From Paracoccus sp. SCSIO 75233 (GTDB lineage Bacteria; Pseudomonadota; Alphaproteobacteria; Rhodobacterales; Rhodobacteraceae): 64,000 nucleotides of DNA. Both the position numbers and the translations under genes were made by a program. How positions within the stretch are numbered: position 1 is the stretch's first letter; each line of letters begins with the position of its first letter. This document shows positions 27,199-36,262 of the stretch, one piece after another. The DNA lies in assembly GCF_027912675.1 (NCBI RefSeq), contig NZ_CP115757.1, forward strand, positions 2,357,501 through 2,421,500, written 5' to 3'. A model generated the notes under the pieces. The model ran no database searches. It worked only from the letters and a program-made list of their open reading frames with translations, and had not been told where the DNA came from.

Positions 27199-27340
27199 GC
27201 TGTCTCCTAAGTCCGGCGCTGAACACCGGGCAAACTTCCTAGATCGCGCGTTCATATAAACCAAATGGTCTGGCTTAAGAAGTGATACAAATCATCAACT
27301 TGGCTGCGGTGCGGCGTTTCCTGCCCTTCCGCCCAACAAC

Positions 27341-28609
27341 CTAATCGCTAACCAGATTACCGGAAAGATCACGAATTTTCTCAACTTGAGGTTGAGGCAT
27401 CTCTGATCTTTCAACATAATGCAGAATAAACGCTGCCAGTTTCCCGGCTGACTCTGCATAAAACTGCGGCTGCAGCTTACTCAGTGCGCGCAATCCGTCA
27501 AGAAGCGATATCTGGACCTCGTACACATCTGCGCTATCACGGATGATCGGCGCAAAGGCTGCCTGCATCATATCGTCCGCCGTTATTTCCCGGACAAAAA
27601 GCCGCTGCCTTTCAATCTCGTGGTCCTCCGCAACCGCGCCGGTGTCCGACAGCACCCGAACCAGCCGCACGATAACATCCTGCGCGGTTCCGGGATCGTT
27701 GATACCCGGCGACAGCGCGCGCTGCGCCACTTCGGACAGCGCCGTGATGCCATGCAGCGGGTCTTGCTCGAAGCTCGGGGCCTGCCCGATGGTAAACGCA
27801 TTGTTCAGACTGTTCAGGATCGGCTTGCGCTTTTCCTCGTCATCCTGATCCAGCCCGGTCACGAACAGCAGCGGGCGGGCCGCGTGAACCAGCGTCCCCG
27901 GTATCCCATCGAGATACAGGGTCAACTCAAACTCCTCGGCAAGCTGGGACAGGGTCGATACATCGACGTGACGCACCCGGCCCACCTTATCGCCAAAGAT
28001 CGCCTCCGCCCCCGCCGGCGGATCACCGACCCAAAGCCTGCCCCCCAGATAGGGTTCCTTCTGGCGGTTGCGGATCGCTCTCGTTGTCGCCTCCTCCAGC
28101 CGGTCCAGCGAATCCCGGATCTGGCCCAGATCGCTGAGCACCTCGATCCATTGCAGCAAAGTCCCGATGATGAGCAGCACGACCACAACCGTCGCAGCAA
28201 AAACCACCACCCGGCCCGAGCCGCCGTAAACCCCCGTTCGTAGCATGATGATCCCGACCAGGCTGAAGACGAACGCACCGATGAAGGTCGACAGCACGGT
28301 TTGGGAGCGACCGTCGGACACGATCAGCGGCAGCACACGCGGGCTTGAGTTCTGCTCCGCCGCGGCCCAGGCGCTGACCAGCGTGGACAGGGCGAAGATG
28401 GTGACGGACAGCATCGACGTCGCGATGATCTCCAGCACCGAACCGACGGCATCCGCCCCCAGCCAGTCTGTCAGCGAATCCGGTATGAACGGACGCAGCA
28501 GAAGCGCGGCGATGGCGGTCACGATGCCCATGACGGCAAACACCAGCACGCGCAACCAGACCTGGCCGAGCAGTTCGCGCAGCCGGAAGGAAAACTTGGA
28601 CCAGCTCAC
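27341..28609 (-). CDS. DUF2254 membrane protein
   Basis: A 422-residue protein with four predicted membrane helices in the first 165 residues, followed by a long cytoplasmic region (RLWVGDPPAGAEAIFGDKVGRVRHVD; PGINDPGTAQDVIVRLV) typical of DUF2254. The architecture suggests a channel-like or sensory membrane protein, but no member known to me has a proven function. It is 6 bp downstream of the M48 lipoprotein gene, so the two are cotranscribed. Confidence 0.85.
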   Translation of the reverse strand: MSWSKFSFRLRELLGQVWLRVLVFAVMGIVTAIAALLLRPFIPDSLTDWLGADAVGSVLEIIATSMLSVTIFALSTLVSAWAAAEQNSSPRVLPLIVSDGRSQTVLSTFIGAFVFSLVGIIMLRTGVYGGSGRVVVFAATVVVVLLIIGTLLQWIEVLSDLGQIRDSLDRLEEATTRAIRNRQKEPYLGGRLWVGDPPAGAEAIFGDKVGRVRHVDVSTLSQLAEEFELTLYLDGIPGTLVHAARPLLFVTGLDQDDEEKRKPILNSLNNAFTIGQAPSFEQDPLHGITALSEVAQRALSPGINDPGTAQDVIVRLVRVLSDTGAVAEDHEIERQRLFVREITADDMMQAAFAPIIRDSADVYEVQISLLDGLRALSKLQPQFYAESAGKLAAFILHYVERSEMPQPQVEKIRDLSGNLVSD

Positions 28610-28615
28610 AACAGG

Positions 28616-29431
28616 TTACCGAATGCGCCCGGCCTGCACATCAGCGACGGCCCGCTGCACCTGCGCCATGCGCGCCGCCCGCGACGGATGTGATCCCAGA
28701 ATGCGGTCACCGGGATCGGGCATGCGGCGGAAGAACTCCGCGCCGTTCACCGGATCATACCCGGCATTCAGCGTCACAACCGCGCCAAGATAATCCGCCT
28801 CCAGCTCCCATTCACGGGAATAGACCCGGGAGCCGACCGACGCACCGACCTGCTGAATGGTGCTGATCGTCCGCTGATCCGCGCCAGCCGCAGCCGCCAA
28901 ACCGCCCAGGATGACCGCACCCGCAGCGGCAGAGCCGGATTTGCGGTCGAGATGGTTCAGAACATGGTGGCTCGCCTCGTGCCCCACGACAAATGCCAAC
29001 TCATCGGCGTTATTGGCAGCCGCGATCAGCGAAACGGTGAAGCCGATCACCGGACGACCCATCGAATCCTCGGTCTGGAAGGCATTCGGCTCCAGATCCA
29101 GCCGATCATCGACAACGAACTGGAAATCGCAGTTGATGCTGCGGGTCCGGCGCGCCAGACACTCGCGCTCAACCGCTGGTTCCATCCGGCTCAGCACGCT
29201 GATGAAATTGCGCGCGGCTTCCCGCGGCGATTGCCGCGTGGTGCGGACCGGGGCCGATACCCTCGTCTCGACCGGAGCTTCGCGGGTTTGCGGCGCGCTA
29301 GAGGATGGCGGGGGCGTGGAAACTTGTGGCGTCGAAGACTGTGGCGTCGACGTTTCAACAACCGGGGCACAGGCCGACAGAAACACGGCACCGAGTAAAC
29401 AGCTTGCGATAAAACGGCTTTTCGATGGCAT
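28616..29431 (-). CDS. M48-family metalloprotease lipoprotein
   Basis: A 271-residue lipoprotein: a signal peptide with lipobox LSAC ends near residue 21, then a Thr/Pro/Ser-rich linker (about 25-70), then the protease domain. The zinc motif is HEASHH (HExxH), with the third ligand Glu in WELEADYLGA. This order matches the periplasmic BepA/LoiP-like branch of M48, which works in outer-membrane quality control. The LSAC-type site and the position before DUF2254 favour an envelope-maintenance role; the target is unknown. Confidence 0.9.
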   Translation of the reverse strand: MPSKSRFIASCLLGAVFLSACAPVVETSTPQSSTPQVSTPPPSSSAPQTREAPVETRVSAPVRTTRQSPREAARNFISVLSRMEPAVERECLARRTRSINCDFQFVVDDRLDLEPNAFQTEDSMGRPVIGFTVSLIAAANNADELAFVVGHEASHHVLNHLDRKSGSAAAGAVILGGLAAAAGADQRTISTIQQVGASVGSRVYSREWELEADYLGAVVTLNAGYDPVNGAEFFRRMPDPGDRILGSHPSRAARMAQVQRAVADVQAGRIR

Positions 29432-29534
29432 GTTTCGTAAACTCCGGGCAGGTTCGATCAGGATAGTCGAGCCCCTCTTGCGAGGCAATTCAGTTCGGGC
29501 CACCCTGAACCACAGTTTGCGATAAAGGAAGACC

Positions 29535-29780
29535 ATGTTCACCATCGAGCACGATTTCGACGCCACTGTGATCACATTGATCGACGAGCCTGACGGCGCG
29601 CCGCTTCAGGGCGATATCACGATCACAGCATTCGATGACCGCGTGGTTGTCCGGCAGGATGAACCGGAAACGGATCGCTACAGCGAAGTCACGCTGAGCC
29701 AGCGCCAGCTTGATGAGCTTCGCGCCGCGCTGAACCTGCCCGAGGGTGGCTACAGGCTGGGCCGGCCCAAGCGGGGCTGA
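29535..29780 (+). CDS. Small conserved hypothetical protein
   Basis: An 81-residue acidic protein preceded by AAGGAAG. It looks like a compact beta-sheet domain (FTIEHDFDATVITLIDE; DITITAFDDRVVVRQ) ending in a helix (LSQRQLDELRAAL). No signal peptide or membrane helix is seen. It is divergent from the M48 gene and convergent with the DUF167 gene. I do not recognise a named family. Confidence 0.75.
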   Translation: MFTIEHDFDATVITLIDEPDGAPLQGDITITAFDDRVVVRQDEPETDRYSEVTLSQRQLDELRAALNLPEGGYRLGRPKRG

Positions 29781-29795
29781 GCCGGGCGCGGAACG

Positions 29796-30062
29796 CTACG
29801 GCAGGACGCGGAAACTCTTGTCGCGCGCGGTCTCGCCCCGGATCAGCGACAGGCGCGATTTCGGAATGCCGATCGCCTTTGCCAGCAGCTTGATGACGGC
29901 TGCATTGGCCTTTCCGCCCTCCGGCGCGGTCGTCACCGATACACGCAGGCTGCCCGCCTCATCCACGGTTATCCTGTTGGCGGCAGCGCGTGGCGTGACA
30001 CGAACATCGAAGCTTTCGCCCGGCACGGCGAGGCGGGACAGATCGGTATTTTCTTTCACCAT
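29796..30062 (-). CDS. DUF167 (YggU-family) protein
   Basis: An 88-residue protein of the DUF167/YggU family. The diagnostic blocks are DVRVTPRAAANRI, the glycine turn PEGGKANAAVIKLLAK and LIRGETARDKSFRV. Structures in the family show a small alpha/beta fold; its biochemical function is not established. ATG 30062 is chosen; a TTG at 30083 would add seven residues but sits directly on a GGGAGGG run. It is divergent from the nitroreductase gene. Confidence 0.88.
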   Translation of the reverse strand: MVKENTDLSRLAVPGESFDVRVTPRAAANRITVDEAGSLRVSVTTAPEGGKANAAVIKLLAKAIGIPKSRLSLIRGETARDKSFRVLP

Positions 30063-30149
30063 GATCCGTTCATTTCGCCTCAATCCCTCCCGGTCAAGCC
30101 TTGGAGAGCGGCGCGGGTGTGGATAAACCTTCCCCTAAAGGAGAAACGC

Positions 30150-30722
30150 ATGACCGAGATCAATCAAGGTGCTCTGGATTTTCTGCGCCATCGCCGCTCG
30201 CACCCGCCCGCGCTGCTGACCGGCCCCGGCCCGAACGAAGCCGAACTGACCGAACTGCTGACACTTGCCGCCCGCGTCCCCGACCACGGCAAGCTGGAGC
30301 CCTGGCGTTTCATCGTCCTGCGCGGGCCGGCCCTGGAACGTCTTGCACCGCTTGTCGAAGCGGCCTCAACCGCGCAAGGCAACCCGGCGGAGAAGGCCGC
30401 CAAGCATGGCGATGCGTTCCGGGTCCCCTTGGTGGTCGCGGTCGTGTTCTGCCCGGTCGACAGCGCCAAGATCCCTGAATGGGAGCAGTTCCTGTCTGCC
30501 GGGGCGGTCTGCGTCAGCCTCGTCAATGCCGCGCTGGCATCGGGCTTCGGGGCAAGCTGGCTCACTGGCGTCGCTGCATCCACCGGGTTCGCAGCCGAGC
30601 ATCTTGGCCTGTCCGGAAATGAGCGGATCGCGGGCTTCATCCATATCGGCAATCGCGGCAGTTCGACGCCGCCCGAACGGCCCCGCCCCGATATCGCATC
30701 GAAAACCAGCTACCCCGAATGA
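30150..30722 (+). CDS. Nitroreductase-family flavoprotein (YdjA-like)
   Basis: A 190-residue FMN-dependent oxidoreductase fold. The start ATG 30150 follows AAAGGAG. FMN-binding blocks are RRSHPPALL near the N-terminus and ARVPDHGKLEPWRFIV; the C half has LASGFGASWLTG. Length and the PDHGKLEPWRF block match the compact YdjA branch, which has an unusually small active site. The physiological substrate is unknown. It overlaps the EI24 gene by 4 bp (ATGA), so the two are translationally coupled. Confidence 0.88.
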   Translation: MTEINQGALDFLRHRRSHPPALLTGPGPNEAELTELLTLAARVPDHGKLEPWRFIVLRGPALERLAPLVEAASTAQGNPAEKAAKHGDAFRVPLVVAVVFCPVDSAKIPEWEQFLSAGAVCVSLVNAALASGFGASWLTGVAASTGFAAEHLGLSGNERIAGFIHIGNRGSSTPPERPRPDIASKTSYPE

Positions 30723-31402
30723 CGTCGATCCGCGCGCTGTTTCTGGGCTGGGGCGACATGCTCCGCCCGCAGATATTCGGTCTGGTGCTGCGTGGGATCG
30801 GCCTGACGATAGGCTTGTTCATCTTGCTTCAGATCGGCTTATTCTGGTCAATCCGGACGCTGGCACCGGGCAGCCTGACACTGCCTTTCTGGGGCGAGAT
30901 CACGCTTGGCCCGGCCCTGAGCTGGGGCAGTCTTGCCCTGTTTCCGATCATCGGCTTTTTCCTGATGGCCCCGGTCGCCGCGGCGTTTTCGGGCCTCTAT
31001 GCGGAACGCGTAGCGGATCGGGTCGAGGCGATCCACTACCCTGCAATGCAAGGCGGTGACGTGGATGTCTGGGACGGATTGCTGGAATCGCTGCCGCTGA
31101 TGGGCGCGGTTCTGCTGGTGGGTCTCGTGACGCTGATCGCGACGCCGTTTCTTGGTCCGTTCGCGCCGCTGCTTTTTTACGGGGCAAACGGCTGGCTTCT
31201 CGGGCGGGAGTTCTTTCAGATGGCAGCGCGCCGACATCTGGACGAAGCAAGCGCAACGGCGATACGCCAACGCCACGGGCCGACGGTGACAGTTCTCGGG
31301 ATCATGATCGCCTTTGCCCTGACCATCCCGGTGGCGAATATCGCGGTGCCAGTGCTCGCCGCCGCGTCATTCACCCATCTGTATCACCTGCTCAGCGGAT
31401 AA
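30719..31402 (+). CDS. EI24/CysZ-like membrane protein
   Basis: A 227-residue protein with four to six predicted membrane helices. It opens with a short cytoplasmic helix and then a long helix (QIFGLVLRGIGLTIGLFILLQIGLF), and has the NGWLLGREFFQMAARRHLD block of the EI24 family, which includes the sulfate permease CysZ. No sulfate-assimilation gene is nearby, so the substrate is not inferred. Its 3' end overlaps the convergent DUF1467 gene by 11 bp. Confidence 0.82.
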   Translation: MTSIRALFLGWGDMLRPQIFGLVLRGIGLTIGLFILLQIGLFWSIRTLAPGSLTLPFWGEITLGPALSWGSLALFPIIGFFLMAPVAAAFSGLYAERVADRVEAIHYPAMQGGDVDVWDGLLESLPLMGAVLLVGLVTLIATPFLGPFAPLLFYGANGWLLGREFFQMAARRHLDEASATAIRQRHGPTVTVLGIMIAFALTIPVANIAVPVLAAASFTHLYHLLSG

Positions 31403-31661
31403 ACTGGTCCCAGCCCATGACATCCTCGCGGGTGAACACCCCGCCCAGGATCAGATAGGCACAACCCGCCCAGAGCACGGCAGAGATAACCGTCGCCCAG
31501 ATGGATTTCTTCAGGAAATTGGTCTTGTGCGGTGCCCCGGCATGGGTTCCGGGGACGATCTCGCCCGCCTCTTCCTGACTGACCAGGCCGATTGGCAGCA
31601 ACACGAACATGGTCAGGAACCACAAGACTGCATAAAGAACGATTCCGCCGGTGAGGTTCAT
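31392..31661 (-). CDS. DUF1467 small membrane protein
   Basis: An 89-residue protein with two predicted membrane helices (about 5-27 and 55-77). The blocks VLYAVLWFLTMFVLLPIGLVSQEEAG and KKSIWATVISAVLW are typical of DUF1467, found widely in alphaproteobacteria and of unknown function. AGGAGCGG precedes ATG 31661. Confidence 0.85.
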   Translation of the reverse strand: MNLTGGIVLYAVLWFLTMFVLLPIGLVSQEEAGEIVPGTHAGAPHKTNFLKKSIWATVISAVLWAGCAYLILGGVFTREDVMGWDQFIR

Positions 31662-31815
31662 CTGCTCCGCTCCTGATCGGGACGGCGGTTCTGCCGCGCG
31701 CATCACGTTCTACGCGCGGCGCCGCACGAAGCCAAGGCCGCTTTGCGGGTTAACCATCGCTTAGCTTCTGGCCGCTTATAGTGAATCGACAGATGATTCC
31801 ACGAGGGGACGACAG

Positions 31816-32550
31816 ATGCAGCAGACCCAAATCAGCGCGCACCGCGACGTAGAACCGCTCTGGCAGGCACAGCTTCCGGGGCGACCCTTATCAGGGCTGA
31901 CCGTCCTTGTCGTTGAAGATTCGCGCATCGCGGCCGAGGCGATACGACTTCTCTGCCTGCGCTCCGGTGCGCGGATCAGGCGGGCGGATTCGCTCAGGAC
32001 AGCGATGCGCCACCTCCAGATATACCGGCCCGCAGTGGTGATCGTAGATATTGGCCTGCCCGATGGCAGCGGGGCGGAGCTGATCGACAAGATCCGTCAG
32101 CTCGGCACAAAGGCACCTGTCGTGATCGGCATCTCCGGCGATCCGCAGATGCGCCAACCCACGCTGGACGCCGGGGCCGCCGCATTCATGGAGAAGCCTG
32201 TGGAAAGCCTTGCCATGTTCCAGCAAACCATCCTCGGCGCCCTGCCGAAGGGCAGCGCACCAAAGGGCCCGCGCATCCTTCCCAATGACATGATTATCCC
32301 GGACCAAAGCGCACTCTACGCCGATCTGACCCGGATTTCCGAGGCGCTGGCGGAACCCTGCGAAGGCGCGTCTGTCGGCTATCTCGCGCGGTTTCTGACC
32401 GGGGTCGCCCGCTGGGCACATGACGCGCCGCTGGCCCGTGCGGCGGAGGAACTGACCCGGGCGCACGAGGCCGGGCAGGATGTCGATGCAGGCCTTCGCC
32501 AGATCAGTTCACTGGTGAACACGCGGCTTGCCGGGGCGGGGATCAACTGA
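31816..32550 (+). CDS. Orphan response regulator with helical C-terminal domain
   Basis: A 244-residue two-component receiver protein. The REC domain spans about 28-145: acidic pair in LVVEDSR, phospho-acceptor Asp in VVIVDIGLPDG and conserved Lys in FMEKPV. The C-terminal 80 residues are helical (LYADLTRISEALAEP; ARWAHDAPLARAAEELTRAHEAG) and show no DNA-binding or enzymatic motif. The output may be protein-protein interaction or phosphotransfer. No histidine kinase is encoded near it. Confidence 0.85.
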   Translation: MQQTQISAHRDVEPLWQAQLPGRPLSGLTVLVVEDSRIAAEAIRLLCLRSGARIRRADSLRTAMRHLQIYRPAVVIVDIGLPDGSGAELIDKIRQLGTKAPVVIGISGDPQMRQPTLDAGAAAFMEKPVESLAMFQQTILGALPKGSAPKGPRILPNDMIIPDQSALYADLTRISEALAEPCEGASVGYLARFLTGVARWAHDAPLARAAEELTRAHEAGQDVDAGLRQISSLVNTRLAGAGIN

Positions 32551-32583
32551 CGGAAATCCGCCCCGCCCCGCCCGTGAGGCGCG

Positions 32584-34359
32584 TCATTCTTTCGGCAGAA
32601 CCCGCAGCCGCAACTCGCGAAGCTGTTCGTTCGTGGGCTCGCTGGGCGCGTTCATCATCAGATCCTCGGCCCGCTGGTTCATCGGGAACATGATGACCTC
32701 GCGGATGTTCTGTTCATCCGCCAGCAGCATCACGATCCGGTCGATGCCAGCCGCGCAGCCCCCGTGCGGCGGTGCGCCATAGCGGAAGGCCTTGACCATG
32801 CCGCCAAAGCGGTTCTCGACTTCGGAGGCCGGATAGCCCGCCAGCTCAAACGCCTTGAACATGATTTCCGGCTTGTGGTTCCGGATCGCGCCCGAGACCA
32901 GTTCATAGCCGTTGCAGGCGAGGTCATACTGATAGCCCTTGACCGCCAGCGGATCGCCCGACAGCGCCTCCATCCCGCCCTGCGGCATGGAGAACGGGTT
33001 GTGGCTGAAATCAATCTTGCCCTCGTCGGTTTTCTCATACATCGGAAAATCGACAATCCATGCGAATTTGAACTGGTCCTCAACGGTCAGACCCAGTTCG
33101 CGGCCGATCTCGTTCCGGGCGCGGCCGGCGACGGCCTCGAAGGCATCGGGCTTGCCACCGAGGAAGAAGGCCGCGTCGCCCTCGCCCAGACCAAGCTGCT
33201 GGCGGATCGCCTCGGTCCGTTCGGGGCCGATATTCTTGGCAATGGGGCCAGCGGCTTCGGTGCTGCCGTCATCGGCCTTGCGCCAGAAGATGTAGCCCAT
33301 CCCCGGCAGCCCTTCCTTCTGGGCAAAGGCGTTCATCCGGTCGGCAAACTTACGGCTGCCACCTGTCGGGGCGGGAATAGCACGAACCTCGGTCCCGTCC
33401 TGTTCCAGCAGCTTGGCGAAGATCGCAAAACCCGAGCCGCGGAAATGGTCGCTGACCACCTGCATCTCGATCGGGTTGCGCAGGTCGGGTTTGTCGCTGC
33501 CATATTTCAGCATGGCCTCGGCATAGGGGATGCACGGCCAGTCCGCGTCAACCCGACGTCCGCCGCCGAATTCCTCGAACAGACCCTGAATGACGGGCTG
33601 GATGGCAGCAAAGACATCCTCTTGCTCGACAAAGCTCATTTCCACGTCAAGCTGGTAAAAATCCGTGGGGCTGCGATCGGCGCGCGGATCCTCATCGCGG
33701 AAACAAGGCGCGATCTGGAAATAGCGGTCGAAACCCGCCACCATGATCAGCTGCTTGAACTGCTGCGGCGCTTGCGGCAGCGCGTAGAACTTGCCCGGAT
33801 GCAGACGCGACGGCACAAGGAAATCCCGCGCGCCTTCTGGGCTGGAAGCCGTGATGATCGGGGTCTGGAATTCGGTGAAACCGGTATCCCACATGCGGTT
33901 GCGCAAGCTGCGGATCACCTTGGAGCGCAGCATGATATTGTTATGCAGGCTCTCGCGACGCAGATCGAGGAAGCGATAGGCCAGCCGGGTCTCCTCCGGA
34001 TAGTCCTGATCGCCGAAGACCGGCAGCGGCAGTTCTTCCGCCGGGCCAAGCACTTCCAGATCGCTCGCATAAACCTCGATATCGCCGGTCGGCAGCTTCG
34101 GGTTACGCAGCGCCTCGTCCCGCATCTTCACACGGCCGTCGATGCGGATCACGGTCTCCGCCCGCAGCTTCTCCATCGCGGCAAAGGCGGGCGAGTCGCT
34201 GTCGGCCAGCACCTGCGTCATGCCGTAATGATCGCGCAGATCGACGAACAAAACGCCCCCGTGGTCGCGAACCCGATGGACCCAGCCCGACAGGCGGACG
34301 GTTTCCCCGGCGTTTTCGGCAGTCAGATCGGCGCAGTTGTGGCTGCGGTAAGCGTGCAT
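32584..34359 (-). CDS. aspS: Aspartyl-tRNA synthetase
   Basis: Class II synthetase of 591 residues, bacterial type. The N-terminal OB-fold anticodon domain ([23 protein letters not shown]) is followed by the catalytic core with motif 2 ([24 protein letters not shown]) and motif 3 ([10 protein letters not shown]), with the bacterial GAD insertion between them. Many alphaproteobacterial AspRS charge tRNA-Asn too, with GatCAB correcting it; whether this one does cannot be read from the sequence. It is monocistronic. Confidence 0.96.
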   Translation of the reverse strand: MHAYRSHNCADLTAENAGETVRLSGWVHRVRDHGGVLFVDLRDHYGMTQVLADSDSPAFAAMEKLRAETVIRIDGRVKMRDEALRNPKLPTGDIEVYASDLEVLGPAEELPLPVFGDQDYPEETRLAYRFLDLRRESLHNNIMLRSKVIRSLRNRMWDTGFTEFQTPIITASSPEGARDFLVPSRLHPGKFYALPQAPQQFKQLIMVAGFDRYFQIAPCFRDEDPRADRSPTDFYQLDVEMSFVEQEDVFAAIQPVIQGLFEEFGGGRRVDADWPCIPYAEAMLKYGSDKPDLRNPIEMQVVSDHFRGSGFAIFAKLLEQDGTEVRAIPAPTGGSRKFADRMNAFAQKEGLPGMGYIFWRKADDGSTEAAGPIAKNIGPERTEAIRQQLGLGEGDAAFFLGGKPDAFEAVAGRARNEIGRELGLTVEDQFKFAWIVDFPMYEKTDEGKIDFSHNPFSMPQGGMEALSGDPLAVKGYQYDLACNGYELVSGAIRNHKPEIMFKAFELAGYPASEVENRFGGMVKAFRYGAPPHGGCAAGIDRIVMLLADEQNIREVIMFPMNQRAEDLMMNAPSEPTNEQLRELRLRVLPKE

Positions 34360-34445
34360 GGCGGACCTCTTTCGTTCAGCCCCGCATCAAACGTGCGAAA
34401 CGTCGGAAGTCAAGCCGGGGCGGACGATTGCCGCGCGGTTCGGCC

Positions 34446-35141
34446 TCAGAACGGCCTCACAGCGTTACCGGAGTAGAAATAGACACCCATGCCGACCGCA
34501 AAGAGGATATTCCCCGCAATCGCATGCAGCGCCCATGCCCAAGGCAGGCCACGTTGCAGATAACCGACCGCAAAGGCCAGCCCGCCGAAAAAGGTGAAAA
34601 CCGCAACGATCCAGTTCCAGTACATCAGATGCGCAAGGCTGAAGATCGCTGCGTTGACCAGTACGGCCTGCTTCGGGCCGCTGAACAGCCGCCCATAACG
34701 GTGAAAGAACAGCACCCGGAAAATCAGCTCCTGCGGCAGCGCCGACAACAGCGGGTAGAGCAGCCATATCAGCAGCAGAAAGGCGGGATTGCGGCGCAGA
34801 AACGTGAACATCGCCTCCGGCTGTGTGAGGTAAAGCACGACAACAGAGGCGGTAAAGGTGATCGCCGCGAAGGCCAGAAACACCCGCCAGTCAAACCGGC
34901 CCCAGCCCCGCACCATGTCGCGCCACGCAAAGCCGCCGGTGATCCACAGCAGCACGAGGCCGAGCAGAGAGAACAGAAAAAGCGCCTCGAACATCTGCCG
35001 AGGCGGCAGGAACAACGCGATCCCTATGGGAATCGCCACGAACAGCACCGAGAACTCCACCAGCAACCATGAATGTTCCGGCTGGCCGGGGCGCGCCCAT
35101 CTGAAACGGGTGCCTAACGAACGAGACGTCTGCTCAACCAT
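34446..35141 (-). CDS. CPBP-family intramembrane protease-like protein
   Basis: A 231-residue membrane protein with about seven predicted helices. It contains the three CPBP/Abi motifs: QELIFRVLFF (EExxxR, first Glu replaced by Gln), FSLAHLMYW (FxxxH) and HAIAGN (HxxxN/D). The second Glu and both His are kept, so activity is possible. ATG 35141 or GTG 35150 could start it; the start overlaps the end of the upstream GH25 gene by about 28 bp, implying coupling. Function unknown. Confidence 0.85.
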   Translation of the reverse strand: MVEQTSRSLGTRFRWARPGQPEHSWLLVEFSVLFVAIPIGIALFLPPRQMFEALFLFSLLGLVLLWITGGFAWRDMVRGWGRFDWRVFLAFAAITFTASVVVLYLTQPEAMFTFLRRNPAFLLLIWLLYPLLSALPQELIFRVLFFHRYGRLFSGPKQAVLVNAAIFSLAHLMYWNWIVAVFTFFGGLAFAVGYLQRGLPWAWALHAIAGNILFAVGMGVYFYSGNAVRPF

Positions 35142-35914
35142 GCGCGCCACTGATCCACACTGCCTGCAAAGGCGTTAATATCCGCATCTCCCCGGATCCC
35201 CGGAACGATGCCGGTGCCGGTATATTGCCAGAAGGTCCAGTTCTGCCCCGGATAGACCTGCCTCGGATGGCCCGCGACCGACCGCAGCCAGAATTCGGCA
35301 TTCAACCGCCCAATCCCGGTCTCACGATAGAAATCGACCGTGGTGTAGACGATCGGCCGTTGCCCGTAATAACGCTCCAGAATCGACAGAAACTGCGACG
35401 CTTCGCGCAGGATCTCCGCCGATCCGGGGCGGCGCGGGCAGGTGCGCGAGTTGGTCCATTCAATGTCAAGGACCGGCGGCAATGATCCGACCTCACGCGG
35501 GACGTTCTGAATATACCAGCGGGCCTGCTCGGCACCCGAGCGGCAGAAATAGTAATAATGATAGCCGCCGCGCGGAATTCGCGCCGCGCCGGCCTCACGC
35601 CAGTAGCGACGGAAATTCGGGTCGACGTGATCGCCGCCCTCGGTCGCTTTCAGGAAGGCGAAGCTGACGCCAGAGCTGCGCACCCGGTTCCAGTCAATCG
35701 TGCCCTGCCAGCGGGAAATATCGATCCCGTGAACCGGAAGGTTGTAGGGATGGCCGCCGCGCCAGCTATGCGGCTTGCGGTCGCCAAGCTGCGGAACGGC
35801 GCCGCCCACCCAGCCCGTACCGCCGCTGACGACGGCGCGCTGAGGGCCGCCGCCCCCGCAGGCGGCGAGCAACAAGATGGCAAGGGCGGAAAGGATGACA
35901 GCGATGCGCGACAT
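35114..35914 (-). CDS. GH25 lysozyme-like lipoprotein
   Basis: A 266-residue lipoprotein with signal peptide and lipobox LLAAC (Cys19), anchored in the envelope. The GH25 muramidase domain is complete: GIDISRWQGTIDW, FAFLKATEGGDHVDPNF, GGYHYYYFCRSG and the catalytic Asp/Glu pair in PVLDIEWTN. Such enzymes cut the glycan strand of peptidoglycan. ATG 35914 follows GAGG; an upstream ATG at 35962 would hide the signal peptide. It is the first gene of a pair with the CPBP protein. Confidence 0.92.
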   Translation of the reverse strand: MSRIAVILSALAILLLAACGGGGPQRAVVSGGTGWVGGAVPQLGDRKPHSWRGGHPYNLPVHGIDISRWQGTIDWNRVRSSGVSFAFLKATEGGDHVDPNFRRYWREAGAARIPRGGYHYYYFCRSGAEQARWYIQNVPREVGSLPPVLDIEWTNSRTCPRRPGSAEILREASQFLSILERYYGQRPIVYTTVDFYRETGIGRLNAEFWLRSVAGHPRQVYPGQNWTFWQYTGTGIVPGIRGDADINAFAGSVDQWRAWLSRRLVR

Positions 35915-36021
35915 GGAGACCTCAGAGGATTTTGGTTCGTTATCGCAGCAAGCTTTTAACATGTCACGACCGTCAGGCTGTCACGACTGCGTCAGGGCGA
36001 CGGCGCGCAGAAACATGCCGA

Positions 36022-36204
36022 TTACTCAACCGCAGCGGGTTCGGCTGTCGTCGCCGTAGGTTCGTCGGTCACGTCACCGGGTCCGAAAGCGCCGAAGATG
36101 AAAAGCACGACGATTACAACCACAGCCGCGACCGCAATACCAAGCAGCGCCGGCATATGCCGTTTCGCCTGTGTCTCAACGGGTTGTCCGGGATCTTGCG
36201 ACAT
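36022..36204 (-). CDS. Small single-helix membrane protein
   Basis: A 60-residue protein with one membrane helix (about 19-41, Val/Ile/Ala-rich), a short N-terminal polar part and an acidic Thr/Glu/Ala tail. A strong GGAGG stands 5 bases before the ATG, which supports translation. No family is recognised. Confidence 0.65.
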   Translation of the reverse strand: MSQDPGQPVETQAKRHMPALLGIAVAAVVVIVVLFIFGAFGPGDVTDEPTATTAEPAAVE

Positions 36205-36262
36205 GCTGCCTCCTTATGCTTTGCGCAGGGTCAACACGCCCGGGCAGGCAGGGTTCCGAAGA

